Part shown: positions 1 to 7,817 of the stretch, one piece after another
Position numbering within the stretch: the first letter of the stretch is position 1
Layout of the letters: each line of letters starts with the position of its first letter
Assembly (NCBI GenBank): GCA_023400405.1
Contig: JAEXFD010000024.1
Coordinates: 1-53,496 of the forward strand
Length of the DNA stretch: 53,496 nt
Origin: Pseudomonadota bacterium
GTDB taxonomy: Bacteria > Pseudomonadota > Alphaproteobacteria > Sphingomonadales > Sphingomonadaceae
Direction of reading: 5' to 3'
The notes under the pieces: model-generated
The model's input: only the letters and a program-made list of their open reading frames with translations
Databases searched by the model: none
What the model was told of the DNA's origin: nothing
Program-made: the position numbers and the translations under genes

Positions 1-10
1 CCCCGGGCGT

Positions 11-42
<32 letters not shown>

Positions 43-112
43 GGGCGCCGATCTAGGGTGTTGCCCGGCAGTTTGCAAAAGCCGCGCGGGCCCAGCATGG
101 AGGGAGCCGCGC

Positions 113-373
113 ATGAACCTGGTGGACGTCTGCAAATGGTATGCCTCGATCAGCGGGATCATCGCCTGCTTCATGGTCTCGCTCGACCTGGGGCGGCGGC
201 TGACCGGCTGGGGGTTCGCGCTGTTCGTCACGTCGAGCATCGCCTGGATCACCGGCGCGATGCTCTCGGACGACGAGCCCATCCTGACGCAGAACCTGGT
301 GCTGTTCGGGATCAATTGTTTCGGCGTCTATCGCTACCTGATCCGCAAGCGCGCGCCGCGGCATGACGATTGA
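113..373 (+). CDS. Small inner-membrane protein, function unknown
   Basis: An 86-residue protein with two or three hydrophobic segments (about residues 10-20, 28-46 and 57-72) and a basic C-terminus ending RKRAPRHDD, so a small inner-membrane protein. I do not recognise the family with certainty. The ATG at 113 is chosen because a GGAGGGAG ribosome site lies just upstream and because the longer frame only adds translated poly-G. Its stop overlaps the prepilin peptidase start by 11 bases, so the two are probably co-transcribed and translationally coupled. Confidence 0.65.
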   Translation: MNLVDVCKWYASISGIIACFMVSLDLGRRLTGWGFALFVTSSIAWITGAMLSDDEPILTQNLVLFGINCFGVYRYLIRKRAPRHDD

Positions 374-1130
374 GCCGGCCTGGTTCTGGCCCGCGCTGCT
401 CGGGCTGATCGGCGTGGCGCTGGGCAGCTTCATCGCCACGCTCGCGATTCGATGGCCGGAGGGCCGATCGGTGGCGCAGGGGCGATCGCAATGCGATGGC
501 TGCGGCAAGGGGCTGGCCGCCGGTGAGCTGATCCCGGTGCTGAGCTATCTGCTCCAGCGCGGGCGCTGCCGGGGCTGCGGCGCGGCGATCCGCGTGAGCC
601 ATCTGCTGACCGAACTGGTGGGTCTGGCGATCGGGATAGCCGCCGGACTGGTGGCGCCAGGAGTTGCCGGCGTCGCAGGTGCGGTGTTCGGCTGGATGCT
701 GTTGGCGCTGGCGGCGCTCGACCTTGCGGCGCTTTGGCTGCCCAATGTGCTGACCGGCGCGCTTGCGGCCGGAGGCCTTGCGACCGGGCTGCTCGGGCTC
801 GAGCCCACGATGCTCGACCGGCTGATCGGCGGCGCGGCCGGATTCGGCGTGCTTTGGGCGGTCGCCGAGAGCTATCGGCGGCTGCGTGGCCGGCAGGGGC
901 TGGGTGGGGGCGATCCCAAGCTGTTCGGTGCGATCGGGCTGTGGCTCGGCTGGCGGGCGCTGCCGATGGTGCTGCTCGCCGCCTGCCTGATCGGATTTGC
1001 CGGGGTGCTGGGCCTCATGCTCGGCGGCAAGCGCGTGGCGGGGACGGACCGGCTGCCGTTCGGCACGATGCTGGCCGCAGCGGCCTTTGCGGTGTGGATC
1101 GGCTTGGCGCTTGGCGGGGTGCCGGGTTAG
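363..1130 (+). CDS. Prepilin peptidase / N-methyltransferase (family A24)
   Basis: A polytopic membrane aspartic protease of 255 residues that cleaves prepilin-type leaders of type IV pilins or type II secretion pseudopilins and methylates the new N-terminus. It has the N-terminal CxxC...CxxC pair (Cys44, 47, 69, 72) around ELIPVLSYL, a first catalytic Asp in the ALDLAALWLP segment (Asp120) and the second in GGGDPKLFG (Asp184). Hydrophobic helices fill the rest. It starts inside the end of the preceding gene. No pilin or secretion operon is visible in the window, so which system it serves (PilD or GspO) cannot be decided here. Confidence 0.92.
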   Translation: MTIEPAWFWPALLGLIGVALGSFIATLAIRWPEGRSVAQGRSQCDGCGKGLAAGELIPVLSYLLQRGRCRGCGAAIRVSHLLTELVGLAIGIAAGLVAPGVAGVAGAVFGWMLLALAALDLAALWLPNVLTGALAAGGLATGLLGLEPTMLDRLIGGAAGFGVLWAVAESYRRLRGRQGLGGGDPKLFGAIGLWLGWRALPMVLLAACLIGFAGVLGLMLGGKRVAGTDRLPFGTMLAAAAFAVWIGLALGGVPG

Positions 1131-1153
1131 GCTTCGCGGCGAGAGGAGCCGGA

Positions 1154-2563
1154 ATGCACGAGATATTGGAATTGCAGCGCCGGGCGTTCATGGCCGAGCT
1201 GCCGGCCTCGATCGAGACGCGGCGCGACCGGTTGGCGCGCGCGGCGGCGATGATCGCGGACCATGCCGCGGCGGTGTGCGACGCGCTGAGCGAGGATTTC
1301 GGCCATCGCAGCCGCGATCAGTCGATGATCACCGACATCGTGGCTTCGGTCTCCCCGCTGCGCCATGCCCGCAAGCATGTCGCGCGCTGGGCGCGATCGG
1401 CGCGCAAGCCGACGCTGTTTCCGCTCGGGCTGCTCGGTGCGCGGGCGCGGATCGACTATCAGCCCAAGGGCGTAGTGGGGATCATCGCGCCGTGGAATTT
1501 TCCGGTGCAGCTGATCATGAGCCCGCTCGCCGGGGTGTTCGCCGCGGGCAATCGCGCGATGGTGAAGACCAGCGAGTTCACGCCCGCCACGGGCGCGCTG
1601 CTCGCCGATCTGGCCGGGCGCTATTTCGACCCGGCGGAGCTCGCCTTCGTCGCGGGCGGGCCGGAAGTTGGCCAGGCCTTTGCGGGGCTGTCCTTCGATC
1701 ATCTGCTGTTCACCGGCGCGACCGGGATCGGCCGCCATATCCTCCACGCCGCGGCGGACAACCTGACGCCGGTGACGCTCGAGCTCGGCGGCAAGTCGCC
1801 AGTGCTGGTCGGGCGATCGGCCGATCTCGACCAGGCGGCGGAGCGCGTGGTGCTGGGCAAGATGCTCAATGCCGGCCAGATCTGCCTCGCGCCGGATTAC
1901 ATGCTGGTGCCCGAGGAGCAGGAGCCGGCGATGGCCGAGCGCCTCGCGGCGGCGGCGGCGCGGATGTATCCGACGCTGCTCGCCAATCCGGACTACACTT
2001 CGGTGATCAACGACCGGCATCATGCCCGGCTGACCGAATGGATCGAGGATGCGCGCGCCAAGGGCGGCGAGGTGATCGCGGTCAACCCGGCGGCCGAGTA
2101 CTTCGCGGGCTCCAACAGCCGCAAGCTGCCGCTCCACATCGTTCGCGGCGCCACGGACGAGATGCGGGTGATGCAGGAGGAGATATTCGGGCCCGTCCTG
2201 CCGATCCGCAGCTATCGCGCGATCGACGAGGCGATCGCCGAAGTGAATCGGCGGGATCGGCCGCTGGCACTCTATTATTTCGGGCGGGACGCGGCCGAGC
2301 AGGCCCGAGTGCTCAACCGGACGATCTCGGGCGGAGTGACGGTCAACGACGTGATCTTCCATGTCAGCCAGGAGGAGCTGCCGTTCGGCGGGATCGGGCC
2401 GTCGGGAATGGGCGCCTATCATGGCGAGGCGGGCTTCAGAACGTTCAGCCATGCCCGCAGCGTGTTTGCGCAGACCCGGATCGACGTCGCCAAGTTGGCG
2501 GGGATGAAACCGCCCTATGGCAAGGCGACGCAGGCGACGATCAAGCGGCAGATGAAGGGATGA
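1154..2563 (+). CDS. Coniferyl aldehyde dehydrogenase-type NAD(P)+ aldehyde dehydrogenase
   Basis: A 469-residue ALDH-superfamily enzyme that oxidises an aldehyde to its acid with NAD(P)+. The oxyanion Asn is in APWNFP (Asn115), the general base is Glu210 in LELGGK, and the nucleophile is Cys244 in GQICLAPDY. The QICLAPDY context and the short C-terminal membrane-anchor-like tail are typical of the class 3/coniferyl aldehyde (CalB-like) branch. The ATG at 1154 follows GGAGCC at good spacing; longer in-frame extensions run inside the previous gene. Its TGA overlaps the next ATG. The true substrate could be another medium-chain or aromatic aldehyde. Confidence 0.88.
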   Translation: MHEILELQRRAFMAELPASIETRRDRLARAAAMIADHAAAVCDALSEDFGHRSRDQSMITDIVASVSPLRHARKHVARWARSARKPTLFPLGLLGARARIDYQPKGVVGIIAPWNFPVQLIMSPLAGVFAAGNRAMVKTSEFTPATGALLADLAGRYFDPAELAFVAGGPEVGQAFAGLSFDHLLFTGATGIGRHILHAAADNLTPVTLELGGKSPVLVGRSADLDQAAERVVLGKMLNAGQICLAPDYMLVPEEQEPAMAERLAAAAARMYPTLLANPDYTSVINDRHHARLTEWIEDARAKGGEVIAVNPAAEYFAGSNSRKLPLHIVRGATDEMRVMQEEIFGPVLPIRSYRAIDEAIAEVNRRDRPLALYYFGRDAAEQARVLNRTISGGVTVNDVIFHVSQEELPFGGIGPSGMGAYHGEAGFRTFSHARSVFAQTRIDVAKLAGMKPPYGKATQATIKRQMKG

Positions 2564-2757
2564 TCGACGCGATCGTCGCATCGCTCGGCGGACCGAAGGA
2601 GCCGTTTCCGTGGCTGGTCGTCCTTGCGCTCGTGATACTCACGATCGCTTATGCGCTGCTCGAGGTTGCGCTGGGATATGGCGTACGCAGCCTGTGGCGC
2701 TGGGCGATTCGCTTGGCCGGCGGGCAAAAAAAAGGCCGCCCCAAGGGACGGCCGTGA
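2560..2757 (+). CDS. Small single-pass membrane protein, function unknown
   Basis: A 65-residue frame whose ATG overlaps the dehydrogenase stop (ATGA). It contains one strong hydrophobic segment (PFPWLVVLALVILTIAYALL, about residues 16-35) and a basic tail. The tail, KKGRPKGRP, is encoded by an A-run and an inverted repeat that look like an intrinsic terminator on the opposite strand, so the 3' end does double duty. The overlap supports translation after the dehydrogenase. No function can be assigned. Confidence 0.6.
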   Translation: MIDAIVASLGGPKEPFPWLVVLALVILTIAYALLEVALGYGVRSLWRWAIRLAGGQKKGRPKGRP

Positions 2758-2822
2758 AAGTCTTAGGAGAGGATGCCTGAAAGGCCCGATCTTTGTGCAT
2801 CGCAGCGCCCTCTCTCGCAAGT
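2725..2822 (-). ncRNA. Candidate small RNA antisense to the space before marR
   Basis: A possible minus-strand transcript of about 97 nt. A -35-like TTGCAA (2857-2852), an 18-base spacer and a -10-like TAACAC (2833-2828) would start it near 2822. It would hold a hairpin with stem GATGC/GCATC and inner AAAG/CTTT pairing, then an unpaired CTCTCCTAAGACTTTCAC stretch resembling an anti-Shine-Dalgarno seed, then the terminator at 2726-2753. This architecture is typical of regulatory RNAs, but nothing here proves transcription. Confidence 0.35.
2726..2753 (-). terminator. Intrinsic terminator reading on the minus strand
   Basis: On the minus strand GGCCGTCCC TT GGGGCGGCC is followed by eight T. 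The single imperfect position is a U-G wobble in minus-strand RNA but a C/A mismatch in plus-strand RNA, so the hairpin fits a minus-strand transcript better. No minus-strand protein gene lies upstream of it, which suggests a small RNA from the 2758-2825 region. Confidence 0.6.
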
Positions 2823-2842
2823 GCGAAGTGTTACCGGTAGCA

Positions 2843-2871
2843 TTGCAAAAATTGCAACCGTACAACGTTGT
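2843..2871. promoter_or_regulatory. Palindromes upstream of marR, probable operator
   Basis: Two palindromes lie 40-68 bases before the MarR start: TTGCAA-AAA-TTGCAA at 2843-2857 and the perfect ACAACGTTGT at 2862-2871. MarR dimers usually bind 10-20 bp palindromes near their own promoters, so autoregulation is the simplest reading. The first palindrome also contains the -35-like element of the candidate minus-strand RNA, so binding could control both directions. Confidence 0.45.
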
Positions 2872-2910
2872 CACATGCAGGATCAAAAATCCGATAAATG
2901 AGAAAGCGTT

Positions 2911-3360
2911 ATGGCCGAGCTGAAACTCGATGACTTCCTGCCTTACCGGCTGTCCATCGCCTCGAACGCAGTGTCGGATGCGGTGGCAAGCGCGTATCGG
3001 GCGCTGTTCGGGCTCAAGATTCCGGAATGGCGGCTGGTGACCATCCTGGCGGAGGGCGGGGCAATGAGCCAGCAGGCGCTGTGCGGGCGGACGCGCATGG
3101 ACAAGGTGACGGTGAGCCGCGCCGCGATCGCGCTGGCCGAGCGCGGGCTCGTTTCGCGCGCGAGCAATCCGGACGACCAGCGATCGCACCTGCTCACGCT
3201 CACGCCCGACGGCTGGGCGCTGTACGAACAGGTCGCGCCCAAGGCGATCGAGCTCGAGCGGCGCGTGTTCGCCGGCTTTTCCGAAGCGGAGCGCGCCCAG
3301 CTTCGCGCGATGCTCGATCGGATGGAGGCCGCGGTGGAGGCGCTCGAAGCCAAGGCTTGA
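2911..3360 (+). CDS. MarR-family transcriptional regulator
   Basis: A 149-residue winged-helix regulator. The core IPEWRLVTILAEGGAMSQQA, then MDKVTVSRAAIALAERGLV (recognition helix) and NPDDQRSHLLTLTPDGWALY (wing with the conserved D-x-R) is standard MarR, with helical dimerisation ends. The ligand is unknown. It lies 75 bases before malate synthase G on the same strand, so it may control the glyoxylate enzyme as well as itself. The ATG at 2911 precedes the conserved N-terminal helix; the upstream ATG at 2898 is out of frame. Confidence 0.9.
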   Translation: MAELKLDDFLPYRLSIASNAVSDAVASAYRALFGLKIPEWRLVTILAEGGAMSQQALCGRTRMDKVTVSRAAIALAERGLVSRASNPDDQRSHLLTLTPDGWALYEQVAPKAIELERRVFAGFSEAERAQLRAMLDRMEAAVEALEAKA

Positions 3361-3368
3361 TCCGGGCA

Positions 3369-3389
3369 CCCCGCTTCGCCTAAGCGGGG
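3369..3389. other. Perfect hairpin between marR and glcB
   Basis: CCCCGCTT-CGCCT-AAGCGGGG forms an 8-bp perfect stem nine bases after the marR stop. There is no T-run, so it is not an obvious intrinsic terminator. It could protect a processed 3' end or be a short repeat of this genome. Confidence 0.5.
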
Positions 3390-3435
3390 CCGGCCCTCCC
3401 CAGGCGCCGGAATTCGTGCCGTTGGAGGAGTTTTC

Positions 3436-5469
3436 ATGTTCGTCGATCGTTCGGGCCTTTCCGTCGCCGAGCCGCTGGCGCGTTTCGTCGAGGCCGAAGT
3501 GCTGCCGCCGCTCGGGATCGAGCCGGACGCCTTCTGGGCCGGTACGGCGGACATCTTCGCGCGATTCGCACCGGAGAACCGGGCGCTGCTCGCGAAGCGC
3601 GATGCCTTGCAGGCCACGCTCGATGCCAACCCGGACCGCACGGGCGACGAAGCCTTCCTGCGCGAGATCGGCTATCTCGCCGACGAACCGGCGCCCTTCG
3701 AAATCGGCACGCGCAACGTCGATGACGAGATCGCGCGGATGGCCGGGCCGCAGCTCGTGGTGCCGGCGCTCAACGCGCGCTTCGTGCTCAATGCCGCCAA
3801 CGCCCGCTGGGGCAACCTCTACGACGCGCTCTACGGCACCGATGCGCTGCCCGGCGCGGCCAAGCCAGGCGGCTATGACGCGGAGCGCGGTGCTCAGGTG
3901 ATTGCTTATGCCAAGGCGTTCCTCGATTCGGCGGTGCCGCTGGCCGAGGGGAGCTGGGCCGATCTGAACGGCGAGCCGGTGCTGCGCGATCCCGCCCAGC
4001 AAGTCGCGCCGTGGCTGTTCCGCCACAATGGCCTGCACATCGAAGTGGTGATCGACCGCGACCATCCGATCGGCCGCGACGATCCGGCGGGGATCGCCGA
4101 TGTCGTGCTCGAAGCGGCGCTGACGACGATCGTCGACCTCGAGGATTCGATCGCCGCGGTCGATGCCGAGGACAAGGTCGCCGCCTATCGCAATTGGCTG
4201 GGGCTGATGCGCGGGGACCTGGAGGAGAGCTTCGACAAGGGCGGCCAGCGGCTGACGCGGCGGCTCAACCCCGATCGCCACGGCTTGCCGGGCCGATCGC
4301 TGCTGTTCGTGCGCAATGTCGGGCATCTGATGACCACGCCGGCACTGCGCCTGGCCGACGGCAGCGAGGCGCCCGAGGGCATTCTCGACGCGATCCTCAC
4401 CACCACGATCGGGCTGCACGACCTCAAGGGGCTCGGCCGCCACCGCAACAGCCGCGCCGGATCGATCTACATCGTCAAGCCGAAGATGCACGGGCCGGAG
4501 GAATGCGGCTTCACCAGCCGCCTGTTCGACGCGGTCGAAGACGTGCTCGGGCTCGACCGGCACACGATCAAGGTGGGGGTGATGGACGAGGAGCGGCGCA
4601 CCTCGACGAATCTCGCCGCGTGCATCCATGCGGTGAAGGACCGGATCGTCTTCATCAATACCGGCTTCCTCGATCGCACCGGCGACGAGATCCACACCAG
4701 CATGCGCGCCGGCCCGATGATCCCCAAGGGCGAGATGAAGGCCTCGGCCTGGATCAAGGCCTATGAGGATCGCAACGTCCGCATCGGCCTCGCCTGCGGG
4801 CTTTCGGGCAAGGCGCAGATCGGCAAGGGGATGTGGGCGGCGCCGGACCGGATGGCCGACATGCTGGCGCAGAAGATCGCGCATCCGCAGAGCGGCGCCA
4901 ACACCGCCTGGGTGCCGAGCCCGACCGCGGCGACGCTGCATGCGCTCCATTATCACGAGGTCGACGTGTTCGCCCGCCAGCGCGAAATCGCCGCCGAGGC
5001 GGTGCCGCCGCTCTCCGTGCTGCTCACCGTGCCGCTGGCCACGGGCCGCAACTGGAGCGCGGAGGAAGTGACGCGCGAGCTCGACAACAATGCCCAGGGC
5101 ATCCTCGGCTATGTCGTGCGTTGGATCGACCAGGGTGTGGGCTGTTCGAAGGTGCCGGACATCGACGATGTCGGGCTGATGGAGGACCGGGCGACGCTGC
5201 GCATCTCGTCGCAGCTGCTCGCCAACTGGCTGCTCCACGGCGTGGCGGGCAAGGAGGATGTCGAGGCGGCCCTGCGGCGGATGGCGGCGAAGGTCGACCG
5301 GCAGAATGCGGGCGATCCGGCCTATCGGGCGATGGCGCCCGATCCCGAGGCGAGCCTGGCCTTCCGCGCGGCGCGGGCGCTGGTGTTCGAAGGAGCGGCG
5401 CAGCCCAATGGCTATACCGAGCCGCTGCTGCACAGGTTCCGCGCCGAAGCGAAGCAACTGCACGGCTGA
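3436..5469 (+). CDS. glcB: Malate synthase G
   Basis: Condenses glyoxylate with acetyl-CoA to malate, the second step of the glyoxylate shunt, as a cytosolic monomer. The 677-residue protein is somewhat shorter than the E. coli enzyme (723). Diagnostic segments are VVIDRDHPIGRDD, TTIVDLEDSIAAVDAEDK, GRHRNSRAGSIYIVKPKMHG, GVMDEERRTSTNL (catalytic Arg and metal-binding Glu/Asp region) and SGANTAWVPSPTAATLHALHYH near the C-terminus. The ATG at 3436 follows GGAGGAG. Isocitrate lyase is not in the window. It lies downstream of a MarR regulator on the same strand. Confidence 0.95.
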   Translation: MFVDRSGLSVAEPLARFVEAEVLPPLGIEPDAFWAGTADIFARFAPENRALLAKRDALQATLDANPDRTGDEAFLREIGYLADEPAPFEIGTRNVDDEIARMAGPQLVVPALNARFVLNAANARWGNLYDALYGTDALPGAAKPGGYDAERGAQVIAYAKAFLDSAVPLAEGSWADLNGEPVLRDPAQQVAPWLFRHNGLHIEVVIDRDHPIGRDDPAGIADVVLEAALTTIVDLEDSIAAVDAEDKVAAYRNWLGLMRGDLEESFDKGGQRLTRRLNPDRHGLPGRSLLFVRNVGHLMTTPALRLADGSEAPEGILDAILTTTIGLHDLKGLGRHRNSRAGSIYIVKPKMHGPEECGFTSRLFDAVEDVLGLDRHTIKVGVMDEERRTSTNLAACIHAVKDRIVFINTGFLDRTGDEIHTSMRAGPMIPKGEMKASAWIKAYEDRNVRIGLACGLSGKAQIGKGMWAAPDRMADMLAQKIAHPQSGANTAWVPSPTAATLHALHYHEVDVFARQREIAAEAVPPLSVLLTVPLATGRNWSAEEVTRELDNNAQGILGYVVRWIDQGVGCSKVPDIDDVGLMEDRATLRISSQLLANWLLHGVAGKEDVEAALRRMAAKVDRQNAGDPAYRAMAPDPEASLAFRAARALVFEGAAQPNGYTEPLLHRFRAEAKQLHG

Positions 5470-5561
5470 TCCACAGCTCTTTTGCCGGAAGGGGGACCCA
5501 AAGCGAGTCTGGGTCGTTACGCTCGCGAGAGGGGTCGGGACAGACACGGCCCGGAGAAGCT

Positions 5562-7817
5562 GTGGCAAAGGGGTTCAAGCGGATCGGATTGGCGGCGCTC
5601 GCCGGAACGGCGTTCGTGCCGGCGATGGCGCATGCCCAGATCGCCCAGCCGGCGCCGGGGCAGGGCGCGCCGCCGGCCGGCCAATCGGCGCCGACGCCAA
5701 GTGCCACTCCAACCGCGGGCAGCTCGACACCCGCGGACGAGAAGCCGATCGTCTCCGACAGCGATTTCGAAGCGGCGATGCCGAAGATCGGCGACGACAT
5801 AAACGCGCCGCTCGAAGCGATGCCGCCGGCCGCGACGGCGCCGAGCCAGGTCCAGGCCGCGCAGGAAGTGAAGGCGCAGGTCGAGCAGAATTTCGCGGCT
5901 GCCCCGGCCGAGGATCCGGAGTTCCAGCAGCCGCTGCCGCCGCTCGCCGATTTCAAGGTCGATCCGCCCGCCGCGATCGACGTCAAGGACAGCAAGGCGC
6001 CGTCGATCCGCTACACGACGGTGGCCGAAGGGCTCGACGATCTCGGCCTCGACGACGAGTTCCGCAGCCTTTCCGCACTGCGCAAGGGCGGCGGCAAGGC
6101 AGCCAACGCGGCGATGGTTGCGGCCCGCGCGCGCGAGGACGAGAAGCTCGCCGTCCGGCTGCTCCAGTCGCGCGGCTATTATGACGGCACGGCGCTCTCG
6201 ATCATCGAGCAGAACCCGCCCAATTCGGGCAGCGTGAAGGCGACGATCAACGTCACGCCCGGCGCGCTCTATCGCTTCGGCAATATCGACGTGGTGAGCG
6301 GCCCGACGGCGCCGCCGGGGCTGCTGCTGCGCGAACTCAACCTCAATCCCGGCGATCCGATCGAGGCCGAGCGCGTCCAGGCGGCAGAGGCCAATGTCAG
6401 CCTGAAGCTGCCGCAACAGGGCTATCCCTTCGTCAAACTGGGCCAGCGCGACATCCTGCTCGACGACGAGACGCATATCGGCGACTACACGCTGCCGGTC
6501 GATCTCGGCCCGCGCGCGGTGTTCGGCGACATCCAGACCCAGGTCGGCATGGCGACGCCGGGCGAGGGGCGGGGGCGCCGCGCCAGCCAGCCGGGCAAGA
6601 ACGAGCAGCCGCGCCGCCAGCGCCGTGCGCGCAAGCCGGTTTTCGGCGTCGATCACATCAACGTGCTGCGCCGCTACAAGCCGGGCCAGATCTATGATAG
6701 CCGCGCGGTGGACGACCTGCGCGAGGCGCTGATCGCGACCAGCCTGTTCTCCACCGTCTCGGTCGAGCCCGTCCGCACCGGCAAGCCGGGGCCGGACGAG
6801 ACCGAAGTGGTCGACCTGCTCGTCCGCCAGAATCCCGGCCGCCCGCGCACCATCGCCGGCGAGCTCGGCTATTCGACCGGCCAGGGCATCCGCCTCACCG
6901 GCAGCTGGACGCATCGCAATCTGTTCCCGCCCGAAGGCGCGCTGATCGTCTCGGGCGTGGCGGGCACGCAGGAACAGGGGCTCACCACCACCTTCCGCCG
7001 CTCCAATGCGGGCCAGCGTGACAAGACCGTCCAGCTCAGCGCCGCGCTGAGCCACCAGGATTACGACGCCTACGAAAGCTACACCGGCACGCTCGCCTTC
7101 CGCATCTCGCGCGATTCGACGCCGATCTGGCAGAAGCGCTGGACCTATTTCTACGGTGCCGAGATCGTCGGATCGAACGAGGATCGCTGGAACTATAATC
7201 TGAACAAGCGCGACCGCGGCACCTGGCTGATCGCCGCGCTGCCCGCCTATCTCGGCTTCGATACCTCGGACAATCTGCTCAATCCGACGCGCGGCTTCCG
7301 CATCAAGGCGAATGTGAGCCCCGAAACCTCGGTGCGCGGCGCGGCGCGGCCCTATGCCCGGCTGATGCTCGAGGGCACCTATTACCAGCCGGTGGCGAGC
7401 AACATCGTCGTCGCGGCGCGGGCGCGGGCGGGGTCGATCCCCGGCATCGCCCGCGACGACCTGCCGCCCTCGCGCCGCTATTATGCGGGCGGCGGCGGAT
7501 CGGTGCGCGGCTTCGGCTATCAGGAGCTCGGCCCGCGCTCGCCCGACGGCAAGCCGGTCGGCGGCCGCTCGCTCAACGAATTCGCACTCGAAGCCCGCTA
7601 TCGCTTCGGCAATTACGGCATCGTGCCCTTCGTCGATGCCGGGCAAGTCTATGAAGGCATTTACCCGACCGGGCAGAACATCCGCTTCGGCGCGGGTATC
7701 GGCGGGCGTCTCTACACCAATTTCGGCCCGATCCGGGTCGATGTCGCGACGCCGATCAAGCGCCAGAAGGGCGAATCGAAGATCGCGCTCTACATCTCGA
7801 TCGGCCAGGCTTTCTGA
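5562..7817 (+). CDS. tamA: TamA-like outer-membrane assembly protein (BamA/Omp85 superfamily)
   Basis: A 751-residue Omp85-family protein that works with TamB in outer-membrane biogenesis. The GTG at 5562 follows GGAGAAG and gives a clean signal peptide, KGFKRIGLAALAG...PAMAHA, cut before Gln26. A Pro/Ala/Thr-rich linker follows to about residue 110, then POTRA-type repeats (including GALYRFGNIDVVSG and KPVFGVDHINVLRRYKPGQI), then a 16-strand barrel domain over roughly the last 370 residues with the conserved YYAGGGGSVRGFGYQELGPR segment and a terminal Phe. The long linker is unusual. The stop shares one base with the tamB ATG. Confidence 0.9.
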   Translation: MAKGFKRIGLAALAGTAFVPAMAHAQIAQPAPGQGAPPAGQSAPTPSATPTAGSSTPADEKPIVSDSDFEAAMPKIGDDINAPLEAMPPAATAPSQVQAAQEVKAQVEQNFAAAPAEDPEFQQPLPPLADFKVDPPAAIDVKDSKAPSIRYTTVAEGLDDLGLDDEFRSLSALRKGGGKAANAAMVAARAREDEKLAVRLLQSRGYYDGTALSIIEQNPPNSGSVKATINVTPGALYRFGNIDVVSGPTAPPGLLLRELNLNPGDPIEAERVQAAEANVSLKLPQQGYPFVKLGQRDILLDDETHIGDYTLPVDLGPRAVFGDIQTQVGMATPGEGRGRRASQPGKNEQPRRQRRARKPVFGVDHINVLRRYKPGQIYDSRAVDDLREALIATSLFSTVSVEPVRTGKPGPDETEVVDLLVRQNPGRPRTIAGELGYSTGQGIRLTGSWTHRNLFPPEGALIVSGVAGTQEQGLTTTFRRSNAGQRDKTVQLSAALSHQDYDAYESYTGTLAFRISRDSTPIWQKRWTYFYGAEIVGSNEDRWNYNLNKRDRGTWLIAALPAYLGFDTSDNLLNPTRGFRIKANVSPETSVRGAARPYARLMLEGTYYQPVASNIVVAARARAGSIPGIARDDLPPSRRYYAGGGGSVRGFGYQELGPRSPDGKPVGGRSLNEFALEARYRFGNYGIVPFVDAGQVYEGIYPTGQNIRFGAGIGGRLYTNFGPIRVDVATPIKRQKGESKIALYISIGQAF

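Noticed and set aside
3369..3389. Intrinsic terminator between marR and glcB
   Set aside because: The stem is perfect but no T-run follows on either strand, so it is listed only as a hairpin.
2515..5568. A 1017-codon open frame on the minus strand across the malate synthase region
   Set aside because: It mirrors the high-GC codon pattern of glcB and marR, is rich in Arg/His/Asp with no recognisable domain, and spans several real genes.
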